Source of the DNA: Rhodospirillales bacterium
GTDB taxonomy: Bacteria; Pseudomonadota; Alphaproteobacteria; UBA9219
NCBI GenBank assembly: GCA_015654915.1
Contig: JAATFY010000044.1
Location: 1 to 6,643, forward strand
DNA: 6,643 nt
Reading direction: 5' to 3'
Below are positions 1-5,885 of the stretch, piece by piece; position 1 is the stretch's first letter; every line of letters starts with the position of its first letter. The position numbers and the translations under genes were made by a program. Below the pieces are notes generated by a model. The model saw only the letters and a program-made list of their open reading frames with translations. It did not search any database and was not told the DNA's origin.

Positions 1-1
1 C

Positions 2-373
2 GAAGAGCGGCGCCAGCGTCCCGCCACCGAGGAGGATTTCCGCGACAAGGCGGTCGATTGCATCAAGCTTCTGCCGCAAAGCCTCCTTGCCGCCGACCAT
101 TTCCGCCTGTTCGACGGCGATCCGCTGTCGCCCCGCCTTGTTTTCGAAGCCTACCGCGACATCGGCACGCGCGAGATGAAAGTTTTCGGCAAGGATCCCC
201 AAGGGATCGCCCATGTTCTCGCCAACATGGAAGCCGACATCGCGCGAACGCAGAAGCCCGACCCGGCAATCGGCGAAGGGCTGGTGTTTTTACGGGGCTT
301 ACTCGCCCTGCCGCTTGCAGCGCAGGCGCAGAGGCGCGAGCGTCCTACGCCGCGGCCGTCCGGCGCGGAATAA
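2..373 (+). CDS. 3' end of an unrecognised gene (5' end outside window)
   Basis: An open frame enters from the left edge and ends at TAA 371-373, leaving about 123 residues. I do not recognise the family. The visible part is mixed polar and hydrophobic, with a stretch reading AADHFRLFDGDPLSPRLVFE near residues 34-53 and an Arg/Pro-rich, probably disordered tail ending RPTPRPSGAE. No membrane segment or signal is visible. The choice of frame rests on GC-rich third positions and on continuity from the window edge; the other two forward frames read as Arg/Pro/Ala-rich shadow protein. It converges on secA with only 29 bases between the two stop codons, and no hairpin terminator is visible in that gap. 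A P-loop kinase such as the zeta-toxin type crossed my mind because of the basic and Asp-containing C-terminal pattern, but nothing diagnostic is present, so no function is claimed. Confidence 0.6.
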   Translation, partial: EERRQRPATEEDFRDKAVDCIKLLPQSLLAADHFRLFDGDPLSPRLVFEAYRDIGTREMKVFGKDPQGIAHVLANMEADIARTQKPDPAIGEGLVFLRGLLALPLAAQAQRRERPTPRPSGAE

Positions 374-402
374 TATTCGGAGACGAAAACTATAAAAGAT
401 TG

Positions 403-2385
403 TCAGCTCGCCGCGCCGTGGCAGTGCTTGTATTTTTTGCCGGAGCCGCACGGACACAACGCGTTACGCGGTGTCTGCTTCCATGTCTCGGGATTGTTCG
501 CGTCGAACACATTCTGCACCGGCGCCTGTGCGGCCCGAGGTGCCCCGCGCGGATTGGCGGGATGGCGCACCACCATGCCTTCGGGCAGCGGCTGATCGAA
601 CGGCGAGGGCAAAACGTCCGGCGCCGCGCCGTGTAGTTCCTGCATCGCGACGCGGCTGCGTTCCATCACTTCTTCCAGCGTCGGCAACCGTATTTCGGTG
701 TGCATCAGGACTTTGGTCACTTCTTCGCGGATATAGCCGAGCATGAGCTGGAACAGGCCGAACGCTTCGCGGCTGTATTCATTCAGCGGATCGCGCTGGC
801 CGTAGCCGCGCAGATGGATGCCCTGCCGCAACTGGTCGAGGGCCAGCAGATGGTCTTTCCACGCCTGATCCAGGACGCCGAGCAGCGCCGCTTTTTCGGC
901 GCGGCGCATCGATTCTTCAGTGACGATCTTCAGTTTTTCGTTCGCCTTATCGTCGGCGGCCTTGATGATGCGCTGCTCGATCTCGGTTTCGGCGATGCCG
1001 TTTTCCTGCCCCCATTCGGCAATCGGCAGGTCGAGCGCCACCGTTTCCTTGACGCGTTCTTTCAAACCGGCAAGGTCCCATTGTTCGATATAGGAATGCG
1101 GCGGTATGGCGGCGGCAACGAGGCCGTGAATGACTTCCTCGCGCAGATCGCGGATGGTTTCGGCGACGTCGGCTGCCGCCATAATCTCGCGGCGCTGTTC
1201 ATAGATGACCTTGCGCTGGTCGTTCATCACATTGTCGAATTTCAGCAGGTTTTTGCGCATATCGAAATTGCGCGATTCCACTTTCTGCTGCGCTTTTGCC
1301 AAAGCGGTGGTGATCCACGGATGAGCGATTTTCTCGCCGTCGCGCAGGCCGAGCTTGGCCAAAATCTGCTGCGTCTGGTTATGAGCGCCGAAAATGCGCA
1401 TCAGATCGTCCTGCAACGACAGGAAGAAAATCGACGCGCCGGGATCGCCTTGCCGGCCCGAACGGCCGCGCAACTGGTTGTCGATGCGGCGGGATTCGTG
1501 GCGCTCGGTGCCGATCACGAACAGGCCGCCTGCCGCGCGTACGATTTCGCGGGCTTCGTCGATTTCCTTGCGGATGGCGGCTTCACGCGCGCTGCGCGCC
1601 GTTTCGTCCGTAATGTCTTTCAGTTCCTCGGCAAGGCGCATATCGAGATTGCCGCCGAGCTGGATGTCGGTGCCGCGGCCCGCCATATTGGTTGCGATGG
1701 TGACGGCGCCGGGGCGGCCCGCCTGCGCGATGATGGTGGCTTCCTGATCGTGGAAACGCGCGTTCAGAACGTTATGCGGAATTTTGTTTTTCTTCAGAAG
1801 CTCCGCCAGCGTTTCCGATTTTTCGATCGACACGGTACCGACGAGGACAGGCTGCTTCCGTTGCTGGCAATCGCGGATGCGCTGCATGATCGCTTCGTTC
1901 TTCTCCAGCAGCGTGCCATAGACTTCGTCATGCATATCATTGCGGCTGACCGGAACGTTGGTCGGCACTTCGACGACTTCGAGCCCGTAAATCTCGGCGA
2001 ACTCGGCGGCTTCCGTCAGCGCCGTGCCGGTCATGCCCGCGAGCTTGGGGTAAAGGCGGAAATAATTCTGGAAGGTGATGGTGGCGAGCGTCTGGTTCTC
2101 GCGCTGGATCGCCACATGTTCCTTGGCTTCGAGCGCCTGATGCAGCCCGTCCGAGTAACGGCGGCCTTCCATCATGCGGCCGGTAAACTCGTCGATAATG
2201 ATAACCTTGTCGCCTTTAACGATGTAATCCACATCGCGGGTAAACAGCGTATGCGCGCGCAAGGCCTGATTGATGTGATGCACGACCTGCACATTCTGCG
2301 CATCGTACAAACCGCTTGCCTCGGCGGAGCCTCCGGCGAAGCCCGGGCCGCCGGGCGCCAATAATCCTGCTTCGCCCAGCAGTTC
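403..2385 (-). CDS. secA: SecA C-terminal open segment, after the amber codon
   Basis: This segment continues directly after TAG with ELLGEAGL and runs to TGA at 403-405. In full-length numbering it holds the rest of the preprotein cross-linking domain and NBD1 (VDYIVKGDKVIIIDEFTGR, about 324-342), NBD2 with NMAGRGTDIQLGG (505-517) and the arginine-finger region around RRIDNQLRGRSGRQGDPG (571-588), the helical scaffold with WKDHLLALDQLRQGIHLRGY (781-800), a Pro/Ala-rich linker, and the zinc-binding tail with Cys916, Cys918, Cys927 and His928 that normally contacts SecB and lipid. The first possible independent start is TTG at 2361-2359, with an AGGA only three bases before it, too close for a normal ribosome site, so re-initiation looks weak. 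All expected motifs are intact, which argues that the gene was under selection until very recently. Confidence 0.85.
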   Translation of the reverse strand, partial: ELLGEAGLLAPGGPGFAGGSAEASGLYDAQNVQVVHHINQALRAHTLFTRDVDYIVKGDKVIIIDEFTGRMMEGRRYSDGLHQALEAKEHVAIQRENQTLATITFQNYFRLYPKLAGMTGTALTEAAEFAEIYGLEVVEVPTNVPVSRNDMHDEVYGTLLEKNEAIMQRIRDCQQRKQPVLVGTVSIEKSETLAELLKKNKIPHNVLNARFHDQEATIIAQAGRPGAVTIATNMAGRGTDIQLGGNLDMRLAEELKDITDETARSAREAAIRKEIDEAREIVRAAGGLFVIGTERHESRRIDNQLRGRSGRQGDPGASIFFLSLQDDLMRIFGAHNQTQQILAKLGLRDGEKIAHPWITTALAKAQQKVESRNFDMRKNLLKFDNVMNDQRKVIYEQRREIMAAADVAETIRDLREEVIHGLVAAAIPPHSYIEQWDLAGLKERVKETVALDLPIAEWGQENGIAETEIEQRIIKAADDKANEKLKIVTEESMRRAEKAALLGVLDQAWKDHLLALDQLRQGIHLRGYGQRDPLNEYSREAFGLFQLMLGYIREEVTKVLMHTEIRLPTLEEVMERSRVAMQELHGAAPDVLPSPFDQPLPEGMVVRHPANPRGAPRAAQAPVQNVFDANNPETWKQTPRNALCPCGSGKKYKHCHGAAS

Positions 2386-3201
2386 CTAGATCTTGACGTT
2401 CCCCGCTTCGGTCAGGGAAACCGTGCGGTTCTTTTCGTCCCTGTCGTAATCGGCGGCTTCCAGTTTCGGGATCAGCGCGTCGATCTTCATATAGAGCGTG
2501 GAAGAATCCTCGGCAGGGCCCGAGATAATCAGCGGCGTGCGCGCCTCGTCGATCAGGATGCTGTCGACTTCGTCGACGATGGCGAAATTGAACGGGCGCT
2601 GCACCAGATCGCCGTAGGCGAACTTCATATTGTCGCGCAGATAGTCGAAACCGAATTCGTTGTTGGTGCCGTAGGTGATATCGGCGGCATAGGCTTTCTG
2701 CCGTTCGCCGTCGTTAAGGCCGTGGACGATGCAGTCGACCGTGAGGCCGAGGAAATTATAGACCTTGCCCATCCACGCGCTGTCGCGCTTCGCAAGGTAA
2801 TCATTCACCGTGACGACATGCACGCCTTTGCCGGACAGAGCGTTGAGATAGACCGGCAGCGTGGCGACCAATGTTTTGCCTTCGCCGGTTTTCATCTCGG
2901 CGATCTTGCCTTCATGCAGGACCATGCCGCCGCGCAACTGCACGTCGAACGGACGCTGGCCGAGCGTGCGGCGCGCCGCCTCGCGCACGGTGGCGAAGGC
3001 TTCCGGCAAAAGCTGATCGAGTTTTTCGCCGGCGGCGATGCGGGCCTTGAAACTATCCGTCTTGGCGCGCAATTCGGCGTCCGAGAGTTTGCGGAATTCC
3101 GGCTCTAACTCGTTGATTTGCAATATAGTTTTATCCTGCGCGCGCAGGATGCGCTCGTTGTGCGAACCGAAAAACTTGCGGGCGAGGGAAGTAATCATCA
3201 T
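403..3201 (-). CDS. secA: Preprotein translocase ATPase SecA, interrupted by an in-frame amber codon
   Basis: SecA is the cytoplasmic DEAD-type motor that pushes unfolded preproteins through the SecYEG channel. The gene is complete at both ends: 933 codons including the final TGA, so about 932 residues, within the usual alphaproteobacterial range. Codon 272 is TAG (2386-2388), and reading frame and homology continue unchanged on both sides, so this is a nonsense change and not a frameshift. The start is the first of two adjacent ATGs at 3201-3199; no strong Shine-Dalgarno lies in front, only a weak CCGG. The N-terminus (MMITSLARKFFGSHNER) matches the normal SecA beginning, which supports this start. 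The divergent partner is the parvulin gene, now separated by an inserted segment. Since SecA is essential, the amber codon must be a sequence error, be suppressed, or be complemented by another secA copy. Family identity is certain; functional state is not. Confidence 0.95.
2386..2388 (-). other. In-frame amber codon (TAG) in secA
   Basis: On the minus strand the codons read AAC GTC AAG ATC TAG GAA CTG CTG GGC. The residue usually found here in SecA (…IEELL…) is glutamate, so GAG to TAG, one base, is the simplest origin. The base after the stop is G. TAG is used as a normal stop by the parvulin gene in this same window (4997-4999), which argues against genome-wide reassignment. Confidence 0.9.
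2386..3201 (-). CDS. secA: SecA N-terminal open segment, up to the amber codon
   Basis: If TAG is read as stop, this 271-residue product is made. It holds the first part of nucleotide-binding domain 1: the Q-motif region (RPFDVQLRGG, residues 83-92), Walker A (MKTGEGKT, 103-110), the TVNDYLAKRD motif (131-140), YGTNNEFGFDYLRDNM (177-192), and Walker B with DEVD at 210-213 followed by LIDEARTPLIISG (216-228). It then enters the preprotein cross-linking domain and stops after LTEAGNVKI. The second nucleotide-binding domain, helical scaffold and zinc tail are all missing, so this fragment alone could not act as a translocase. It would be expected to bind nucleotide poorly at best. Confidence 0.85.
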   Translation of the reverse strand: MMITSLARKFFGSHNERILRAQDKTILQINELEPEFRKLSDAELRAKTDSFKARIAAGEKLDQLLPEAFATVREAARRTLGQRPFDVQLRGGMVLHEGKIAEMKTGEGKTLVATLPVYLNALSGKGVHVVTVNDYLAKRDSAWMGKVYNFLGLTVDCIVHGLNDGERQKAYAADITYGTNNEFGFDYLRDNMKFAYGDLVQRPFNFAIVDEVDSILIDEARTPLIISGPAEDSSTLYMKIDALIPKLEAADYDRDEKNRTVSLTEAGNVKI

Positions 3202-3214
3202 ATGTGCCGGATGT

Positions 3215-3239
3215 TTGTCAGGCTTCTAAATGGCGATTT
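3215..3239. repeat. 25-base direct repeat, copy 1 (secA side)
   Basis: This copy starts with TTGTCAGGCT and ends with AAATGGCGATTT on the plus strand. It matches copy 2 at 3961-3985 at 24 of 25 positions, the only difference being T versus C at the tenth base. It ends 13 bases before the secA ATG, so it is part of the secA leader on the minus strand. Confidence 0.85.
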
Positions 3240-3251
3240 CAGGAAGGAAAT

Positions 3252-3277
3252 GCAAGCTTTTAGCGGAAACTGCTTGC
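3252..3277. other. Inverted repeat between the inserted gene and secA
   Basis: Arms GCAAGC (3252-3257) and GCTTGC (3272-3277) can form a 6-bp GC-rich stem with a 14-base loop. It lies about 50 bases upstream of the secA ATG and is not followed by a T run on either strand, so it is not a standard terminator. A role in the secA leader is possible but unproven. Confidence 0.35.
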
Positions 3278-3319
3278 CGACTAAATACTCTTTATCACAA
3301 TTGGCTAGTATGTACCGCT

Positions 3320-3946
3320 TTAAGGTGGGGAGGGGGTAATGAGTTTATCAAGTGTCAAGCGACCCTTTCTATGGAGAAAGCGGAAATCGGGATCGTTGGG
3401 GACGGTATTCATGGCAGTCTGTATAAGTTTAATCGTCGCTTCCCTGACGATATCCTTCCCGCTGGCGAGGTTGTTGCAATGCCTGTCCAGTAACAGCATA
3501 TCGGAATCAAATCTGGGGATTTGTTCCAATTCTATGGCGGCTTTTTTAAAAAAGCCGGGATTTTCGATCAATTTCATATAGGGGATAGTTTTGCTGTCCC
3601 GGCTATACTCCCCAATATAGTCTACGGCGAAGCCGAATCGGCCTTCACAAGTTTTTTCTGCTTCCTGTAAGGCCCTCTGCATCGTGAGCCATTTTTCTTT
3701 TTCACCTTGTTCTTTTTGAAGCGTCACTCCGATTTTTTTCTGGCATCTTTTGAGGAGTGCTTCCGCAGCTTCACAAATTGTATTTATTTCAAGAATACCC
3801 TCTATAGCGGCTGCGGCCTCGCGGAACTTAGCCGCCATCGCCGTCATATCATTGGGTGTGATGGATCTTCGCATGACAATTCCGGACAAGACAATAAGTT
3901 TTAAATAATCGGGTTGAAGCCTCTGCTCGTTGACCCCTTTATACAC
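3320..3946 (-). CDS. Unrecognised protein encoded in the inserted segment
   Basis: I do not recognise this gene. It encodes up to 208 residues from GTG 3946-3944, or 184 residues from ATG 3874-3872, which has a weak CCGGA in front; the GTG has no visible Shine-Dalgarno. The frame is open upstream through the repeat, so a lost 5' end is possible. The protein is predicted mostly helical, with a charged stretch QKEQGEKEKW near residues 77-86 and several cysteines; there is no signal peptide or clear membrane segment, although YLKLIVLSGIV (14-24) is mildly hydrophobic. It ends in ITPSPP before TAA 3322-3320. Base composition is clearly more AT-rich than secA, pointing to a different origin. It lies in the same direction as secA with 118 bases between its stop and the secA ATG and no obvious terminator between them, so co-transcription with secA is plausible. 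Confidence 0.55.
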   Translation of the reverse strand: MYKGVNEQRLQPDYLKLIVLSGIVMRRSITPNDMTAMAAKFREAAAAIEGILEINTICEAAEALLKRCQKKIGVTLQKEQGEKEKWLTMQRALQEAEKTCEGRFGFAVDYIGEYSRDSKTIPYMKLIENPGFFKKAAIELEQIPRFDSDMLLLDRHCNNLASGKDIVREATIKLIQTAMNTVPNDPDFRFLHRKGRLTLDKLITPSPP

Positions 3947-3960
3947 AAAACTTTCAGGAT

Positions 3961-3985
3961 TTGTCAGGCCTCTAAATGGCGATTT
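3961..3985. repeat. 25-base direct repeat, copy 2 (parvulin side)
   Basis: This copy starts with TTGTCAGGCC and ends with AAATGGCGATTT, in the same orientation as copy 1 and 746 bases from it. On the minus strand it lies 14 bases before the GTG start of the unrecognised gene, almost the same spacing as copy 1 has to secA. A GGAT tetranucleotide also precedes both copies with slightly different spacing, so the similarity may extend a little beyond the core. Confidence 0.85.
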
Positions 3986-3988
3986 GGC

Positions 3989-4018
3989 TTGGAATTTTAG
4001 CTTTTCCCAGCTTATACC
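3989..4018 (+). promoter_or_regulatory. Candidate promoter of the parvulin gene
   Basis: TTGGAA (3989-3994) and TATACC (4013-4018) are separated by 18 bases and resemble -35 and -10 boxes of a housekeeping promoter. Transcription would then start near 4025, giving a leader of about 100 bases before the ATG. The match is moderate, and no independent evidence is visible. Confidence 0.35.
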
Positions 4019-4051
4019 ATGCTGTGGCCCTGAATCTGCCTTATTTGACGG

Positions 4052-4103
4052 GCTTGATGTTTGCCACGGGAGGCATTAACTCTCGAGCAGGCAAACATCA
4101 GGC
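4052..4103 (+). promoter_or_regulatory. Long hairpin in the parvulin mRNA leader
   Basis: Arms 4052-4065 (GCTTGATGTTTGCC) and 4090-4103 (GGCAAACATCAGGC) pair over 14 bp with a single G-U wobble, closing a 24-base loop that contains the palindrome CTCGAG at 4082-4087. The stem ends only eight bases before the ribosome binding site. In the transcript it would be a stable element able to protect the 5' end or affect translation. As DNA it is also a dyad that could bind a protein. Confidence 0.6.
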
Positions 4104-4111
4104 AATCAACC

Positions 4112-4118
4112 AAAGGAA
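4112..4118 (+). promoter_or_regulatory. Ribosome binding site of the parvulin gene
   Basis: AAAGGAA lies five bases before ATG 4124-4126. It settles the start: an upstream TTG at 4061 in the same frame would add 21 residues in front of the signal peptide and falls inside the hairpin arm. Confidence 0.7.
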
Positions 4119-4123
4119 CCCCA

Positions 4124-4999
4124 ATGTCGAACCGAATTCTGCTGACGACCGCCGCGCTTCTGTTGAGCTCTTTTTCATTGCCGGTTCTGGCAGCCGACGC
4201 GGCTCCGGCCGGCGATCCCGTGGTTGCGCGCGTGAATGGCGAGGCCATCCATCGTTCGGATATCATGCACGAATTGCAGATGATGGGCCCGCAGGCGCAA
4301 CAGATGCCGCCGCAGATGCTCTATCCGCAATTGCTGCAGAAGCTGATCGCTACCAAGCTGGTGTCGGCGCAAGGCTATGCCGAGAAGCTGCAGAACGACA
4401 AGGTCGTCAAGGACCAGATGAAGGATGCCGAAGCGCAGATCGTCGCCGAGGTCTATGTCCGCCGCGCCATACAGCCCAAGATCACTGACGCCAAGATCCA
4501 GCAGCGCTACAATGAACTGGCGGCGAAATTCAAGCCGCAGGACGAAGTCCGCGCCCGCCATATTCTGGTTCCGACCGAGGACGAAGCCAACGCCATCATC
4601 AAGCAGCTGAAGGACGGTGCCGACTTCGCCAAGCTGGCCGAGGAGAAATCCAAGGACACGGGCTCGGCCAAGAACGGCGGCGATCTCGGTTACTTCCTGC
4701 ATGACGCGATGGTGAAGCCCTTCGCCGACGCCGCTTTCGCCATGAAGCCGGGCGAGGTCAGCGACAAGCCGGTCAAGACCGAGTTCGGTTACCACATCAT
4801 CAAGGTCGAAGATAAGCGCAAGTCGTCCCCGCCGCCGATGGCCGAAGTGAAGGACCAGATCGCGAACCAATTGGGCCAGGAAATGACCAACGACCTCGTG
4901 AAGGGCCTCGAGGCCAAGGCCAAGGTCGAACGGTTCAATATCGACGGTACGCCGCTCAAGACCGCCGCGAGCAAGCCCGCCGATACGCCGACGCCTTAG
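4124..4999 (+). CDS. Periplasmic parvulin-type peptidyl-prolyl cis-trans isomerase
   Basis: This 291-residue protein is a parvulin-family prolyl isomerase that speeds cis-trans isomerisation of proline bonds and helps exported proteins fold. Residues 1-23 form a signal peptide (basic MSNR, hydrophobic core, cleavage after VLA), with no lipobox cysteine, so it should be soluble in the periplasm. Residues 32-135 form an N-terminal helical chaperone-like region of the SurA/PrsA type, beginning PVVARVNGEAIHRSDI. The parvulin domain spans about 141-231, with RARHIL (His146), GGDLGYF (185-191) and FGYHIIKVED (His224), the paired histidines typical of the fold. A charged helical tail follows and ends in a Pro/Ala/Thr-rich stretch. 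Length and layout are normal for single-domain proteobacterial PpiC/PrsA-like proteins; which named orthologue it is cannot be settled here. It is divergent from secA, fitting a joint role in protein export, and a terminator follows directly. The stop is TAG. Confidence 0.93.
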   Translation: MSNRILLTTAALLLSSFSLPVLAADAAPAGDPVVARVNGEAIHRSDIMHELQMMGPQAQQMPPQMLYPQLLQKLIATKLVSAQGYAEKLQNDKVVKDQMKDAEAQIVAEVYVRRAIQPKITDAKIQQRYNELAAKFKPQDEVRARHILVPTEDEANAIIKQLKDGADFAKLAEEKSKDTGSAKNGGDLGYFLHDAMVKPFADAAFAMKPGEVSDKPVKTEFGYHIIKVEDKRKSSPPPMAEVKDQIANQLGQEMTNDLVKGLEAKAKVERFNIDGTPLKTAASKPADTPTP

Positions 5000-5020
5000 T
5001 CGCTTCCACGCGATGAACCG

Positions 5021-5052
5021 AAAAGCCCGGAGCGCAAGCTTCGGGCTTTTTT
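5021..5052. terminator. Bidirectional rho-independent terminator
   Basis: The plus strand folds as AAAAGCCCGGAGC, loop GCAA, GCTTCGGGCTTTT, followed by two more T: a 13-bp stem with one G-T pair and a GNRA-type tetraloop. The T run ends the parvulin transcript. The A run at the left becomes a T run on the minus strand, so the same hairpin can end the convergent gene, whose TAA (5056-5054) lies one base away. Confidence 0.9.
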
Positions 5053-5053
5053 A

Positions 5054-5773
5054 TTACGGCGTAAGGGCGACGGTGCGGTGAGAGGGGGCGGGGTCGTGCA
5101 GTTGGACCAGTTTTCCCGCCTTGGCGTCGCGAACGCTACGCGCCAGATACAGCCAGCCTTCGCGTTCCGCTTTTGTCACGTCTTCGTCGGTAATGACGGA
5201 AATATTGCCGCCGGCCAGATGCAGGGCGCGCACGGCCAGCGCGCTATGACGGTCGAACGCCAGCTTCATGAGCGCATCGTCTTTCGCGCGCGGATCGCCG
5301 CCGGCGTCCAGTGCGACCTGTAAGGCGATGCCTCCCCAGGTCTGGCCAATCAGGAATCCCAGTTCGTCGGCATATTTATTTTTGACGGGCAAATATTCTT
5401 TGCGGATAAGAAAATTTTTAAGAATTTTAGTCACCTCAGTGAAGCGATTTTTATAGGCCCATCGCAGGGCAGCAATGATGTCGGCATCGGGCAAGAGAAA
5501 AGGAAAACCGCGCGCTGCCGGTTGGGGATCTGCCGAGGCCGGAGGCGGAACGGCGACCTCGGTCGCGGCATCGGGGGCCTTTGCTTTTTTGTCCGGCTTC
5601 TTCCGGGTCGCCGGCGTCGTGATGGTTGCCGCAACATGATGACGGCCTGTCCGCCTCATCATTATACGCGTTCTGACTTCCAGCGCAGTGTCGCTAAACA
5701 GAAGCTTGCCCGTGAATGATCTCGATTCGTTATTTGGCATTTCAATATGCTTTCCCGAATAATTATCTTCCAT
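5054..5773 (-). CDS. Unrecognised protein with degenerate ankyrin-like units
   Basis: This 239-residue protein starts at ATG 5773-5771, preceded by GGGAG seven bases upstream, a good ribosome site, and ends at TAA 5056-5054. Residues 1-48 are polar and basic; 49-90 form a Lys/Pro/Ala-rich linker likely to be disordered. The rest is helical. Two stretches resemble ankyrin units: IIAALRWAYKNRFTEVTKIL (99-118), and 150-190 with the pattern ALQVALDAGGDPRAKDDALM followed by KLAFDRHSALAVRALHLAGGN; a third (205-222) is more diverged. The alternating helix pairs and the G-x-DPRAKDD turn support the call, but conservation is too weak for certainty. No signal peptide or membrane segment is seen, so it is probably cytoplasmic, with a binding rather than an enzymatic role. 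It lies between the parvulin and mutT genes on the opposite strand, where related genomes as I recall them carry argJ. Family function is unknown. Confidence 0.7.
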   Translation of the reverse strand: MEDNYSGKHIEMPNNESRSFTGKLLFSDTALEVRTRIMMRRTGRHHVAATITTPATRKKPDKKAKAPDAATEVAVPPPASADPQPAARGFPFLLPDADIIAALRWAYKNRFTEVTKILKNFLIRKEYLPVKNKYADELGFLIGQTWGGIALQVALDAGGDPRAKDDALMKLAFDRHSALAVRALHLAGGNISVITDEDVTKAEREGWLYLARSVRDAKAGKLVQLHDPAPSHRTVALTP

Positions 5774-5829
5774 ACCATTTCTCCCGCCCCCTCTTCAAGC
5801 CGCGCGGGAATCTATTGGTTTCATCCCAT

Positions 5830-5851
5830 GGAATTAGGTATGGTTAATTCC
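5830..5851. promoter_or_regulatory. Dyad in the divergent promoter region (operator candidate)
   Basis: GGAATTA (5830-5836) and TAATTCC (5845-5851) are perfect inverted arms around eight bases. The dyad sits midway in the 112-base spacer between the ankyrin-like gene and mutT, a normal place for a dimeric regulator site. No regulator gene is in the window. Confidence 0.4.
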
Positions 5852-5874
5852 GCTTCGTTTTGTTGCTTCAATCT

Positions 5875-5880
5875 TATTCT
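5875..5880 (+). promoter_or_regulatory. Candidate -10 box for a leaderless mutT transcript
   Basis: TATTCT lies with its last base six positions before the A of ATG 5886, the spacing at which transcription would start on the start codon itself. There is no Shine-Dalgarno before this ATG. The -35 region (around 5852-5857, GCTTCG) is poor, so the call is weak. Confidence 0.25.
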
Positions 5881-5885
5881 AAATC

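Larger units (their letters stand above)
3215..3985. mobile_element. Putative inserted segment bounded by direct repeats
   Basis: The two 25-base direct repeats enclose 721 bases that sit in the divergent spacer between secA and the parvulin gene. Rows such as 3541-3600 and 3661-3720 are near 40 percent GC by eye, while rows inside secA are near 60 percent. Deleting one repeat plus the enclosed bases leaves a compact spacer in which secA and the parvulin face away from each other. The simplest reading is a single insertion event with duplication of 25 target bases, or recombination at a 25-base attachment-like core. No transposase, integrase or terminal inverted repeat is present, so the mechanism and mobility are inference. 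Confidence 0.45.

Noticed and set aside
700..2364. A 554-codon open frame on the plus strand opposite secA
   Set aside because: It is exactly antisense to well-conserved SecA codons, has no ribosome site, and its product is a low-complexity shadow caused by GC-rich codon use.
2386..2388. TAG reassigned to an amino acid in this genome
   Set aside because: The parvulin gene in the same window ends with TAG, followed 21 bases later by a terminator, so TAG works as a stop here.
2359..2388. A natural two-gene split SecA with the second half starting at TTG 2361
   Set aside because: The possible AGGA is only three bases from the TTG, the eight codons between still match SecA, and the break lies inside a domain; a single base change is simpler.
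3976..4488. A 170-codon plus-strand frame running from the repeat into the parvulin gene
   Set aside because: It overlaps the parvulin in another frame, and its product after the first 45 residues is Arg/Ala-rich shadow protein.
4175..4870. A 231-codon minus-strand frame opposite the parvulin gene
   Set aside because: It is antisense to the signal peptide and parvulin domain, rich in Leu, Arg and His as expected from the complement of GC-rich coding DNA, with no supporting start signal.
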